Below, piece after piece: positions 4,992 to 5,096 of a stretch of 5,096 nucleotides of DNA. The notes beneath the pieces are model-generated. The model did no database searches, was not told the origin of the DNA, and saw nothing but the letters and a program-made list of their open reading frames with translations. A program made the translations under genes and the position numbers. The DNA is from Methanobrevibacter sp. (GTDB lineage: Archaea; Methanobacteriota; Methanobacteria; Methanobacteriales; Methanobacteriaceae): NCBI GenBank assembly GCA_009777005.1, contig WRMT01000218.1:1-5096 (forward strand), read 5' to 3'. The number at the start of each line of letters is the position of its first letter. Positions within the stretch are counted from its first letter, which is position 1.

Positions 4992-5096
4992 TTTATTATA
5001 TTAATTATATATTTTATTATATTACTTATAAATTTTATTATATTAATTATAAGTTTTATTATATTAATTATATATTTTATTATATTAATTATATAT
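4992..5096. repeat. 21-bp tandem repeat, five copies, running off the window end
   Basis: Units beginning TTTATTATATTA start at 4992, 5013, 5034, 5055 and 5076, giving exactly five 21-bp copies up to the window end. Copies differ only at a few places (for example C5024, A5032, G5053). Only two of 105 bases are G or C. The array begins 31 bp upstream of the DUF59 gene. It contains a TATA-like sequence in every unit, so that gene's promoter probably lies in it. The period equals two turns of B-DNA. Confidence 0.9.

Noticed and set aside
4992..5096. Replication origin in the AT-rich array
   Set aside because: No origin recognition boxes or orc1/cdc6 gene are seen. AT-richness and repetition alone do not support the call.

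Overview
The window looks like chromosomal DNA from an AT-rich methanogenic euryarchaeon, most likely Methanobrevibacter or a close relative in the Methanobacteriales. Five lines of evidence support this: the very low GC content (intergenic DNA is almost pure A+T), archaeal TATA boxes, GAGGT/GGTGA-type Shine-Dalgarno sites, an archaeal-type tRNA-Ile without encoded CCA, and the gene set. That set is a preQ0 synthase, a hydrogenase maturation chaperone, an HTH-ACT regulator and a DUF59 protein. The genus is inferred from gene content and composition, not from a search.

Layout, left to right. Positions 1-171 hold an 11-bp inverted repeat and the leader of queC. queC (172-858, +) makes preQ0, the precursor of archaeosine at G15 of tRNA; it has no ATG, GTG or TTG start in a usable place and appears to begin at ATT. 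A 273-bp gap with a 38-bp tandem repeat separates it from a convergent FAD/NAD(P)-disulfide oxidoreductase gene (1132-2541, -) that carries a low-complexity insert and unusual active-site surroundings. A 455-bp divergent intergenic region follows, with three 48-bp tandem repeats, two palindromes and a good TATA box, leading to hypC (2997-3266, +). After hypC come a T-run terminator and 541 bp without a convincing protein gene. This stretch contains a potentially structured element at 3569-3713. It is followed by a COG2150-type HTH-ACT regulator (3808-4311, -) and tRNA-Ile(GAU) (4369-4443, -). A 96-bp inverted-repeat structure (4549-4644) precedes a DUF59/MIP18-family gene (4674-4961, -). The window ends inside a 21-bp-period tandem array lying directly upstream of that gene.

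The genes do not form one operon. Most stand alone with long AT-rich spacers, and they are housekeeping functions: tRNA modification, [NiFe]-hydrogenase maturation, Fe-S handling and amino-acid-responsive regulation. The tRNA-Ile has G15 and C48, so it is a plausible target of the archaeosine pathway that queC feeds. The unexplained content is between the genes: three different tandem arrays, two multi-helix inverted-repeat elements, and a strong excess of the palindrome TAGCTA (18 copies counted by eye) in both coding and non-coding DNA. I see no clear evidence of a new protein-based system.
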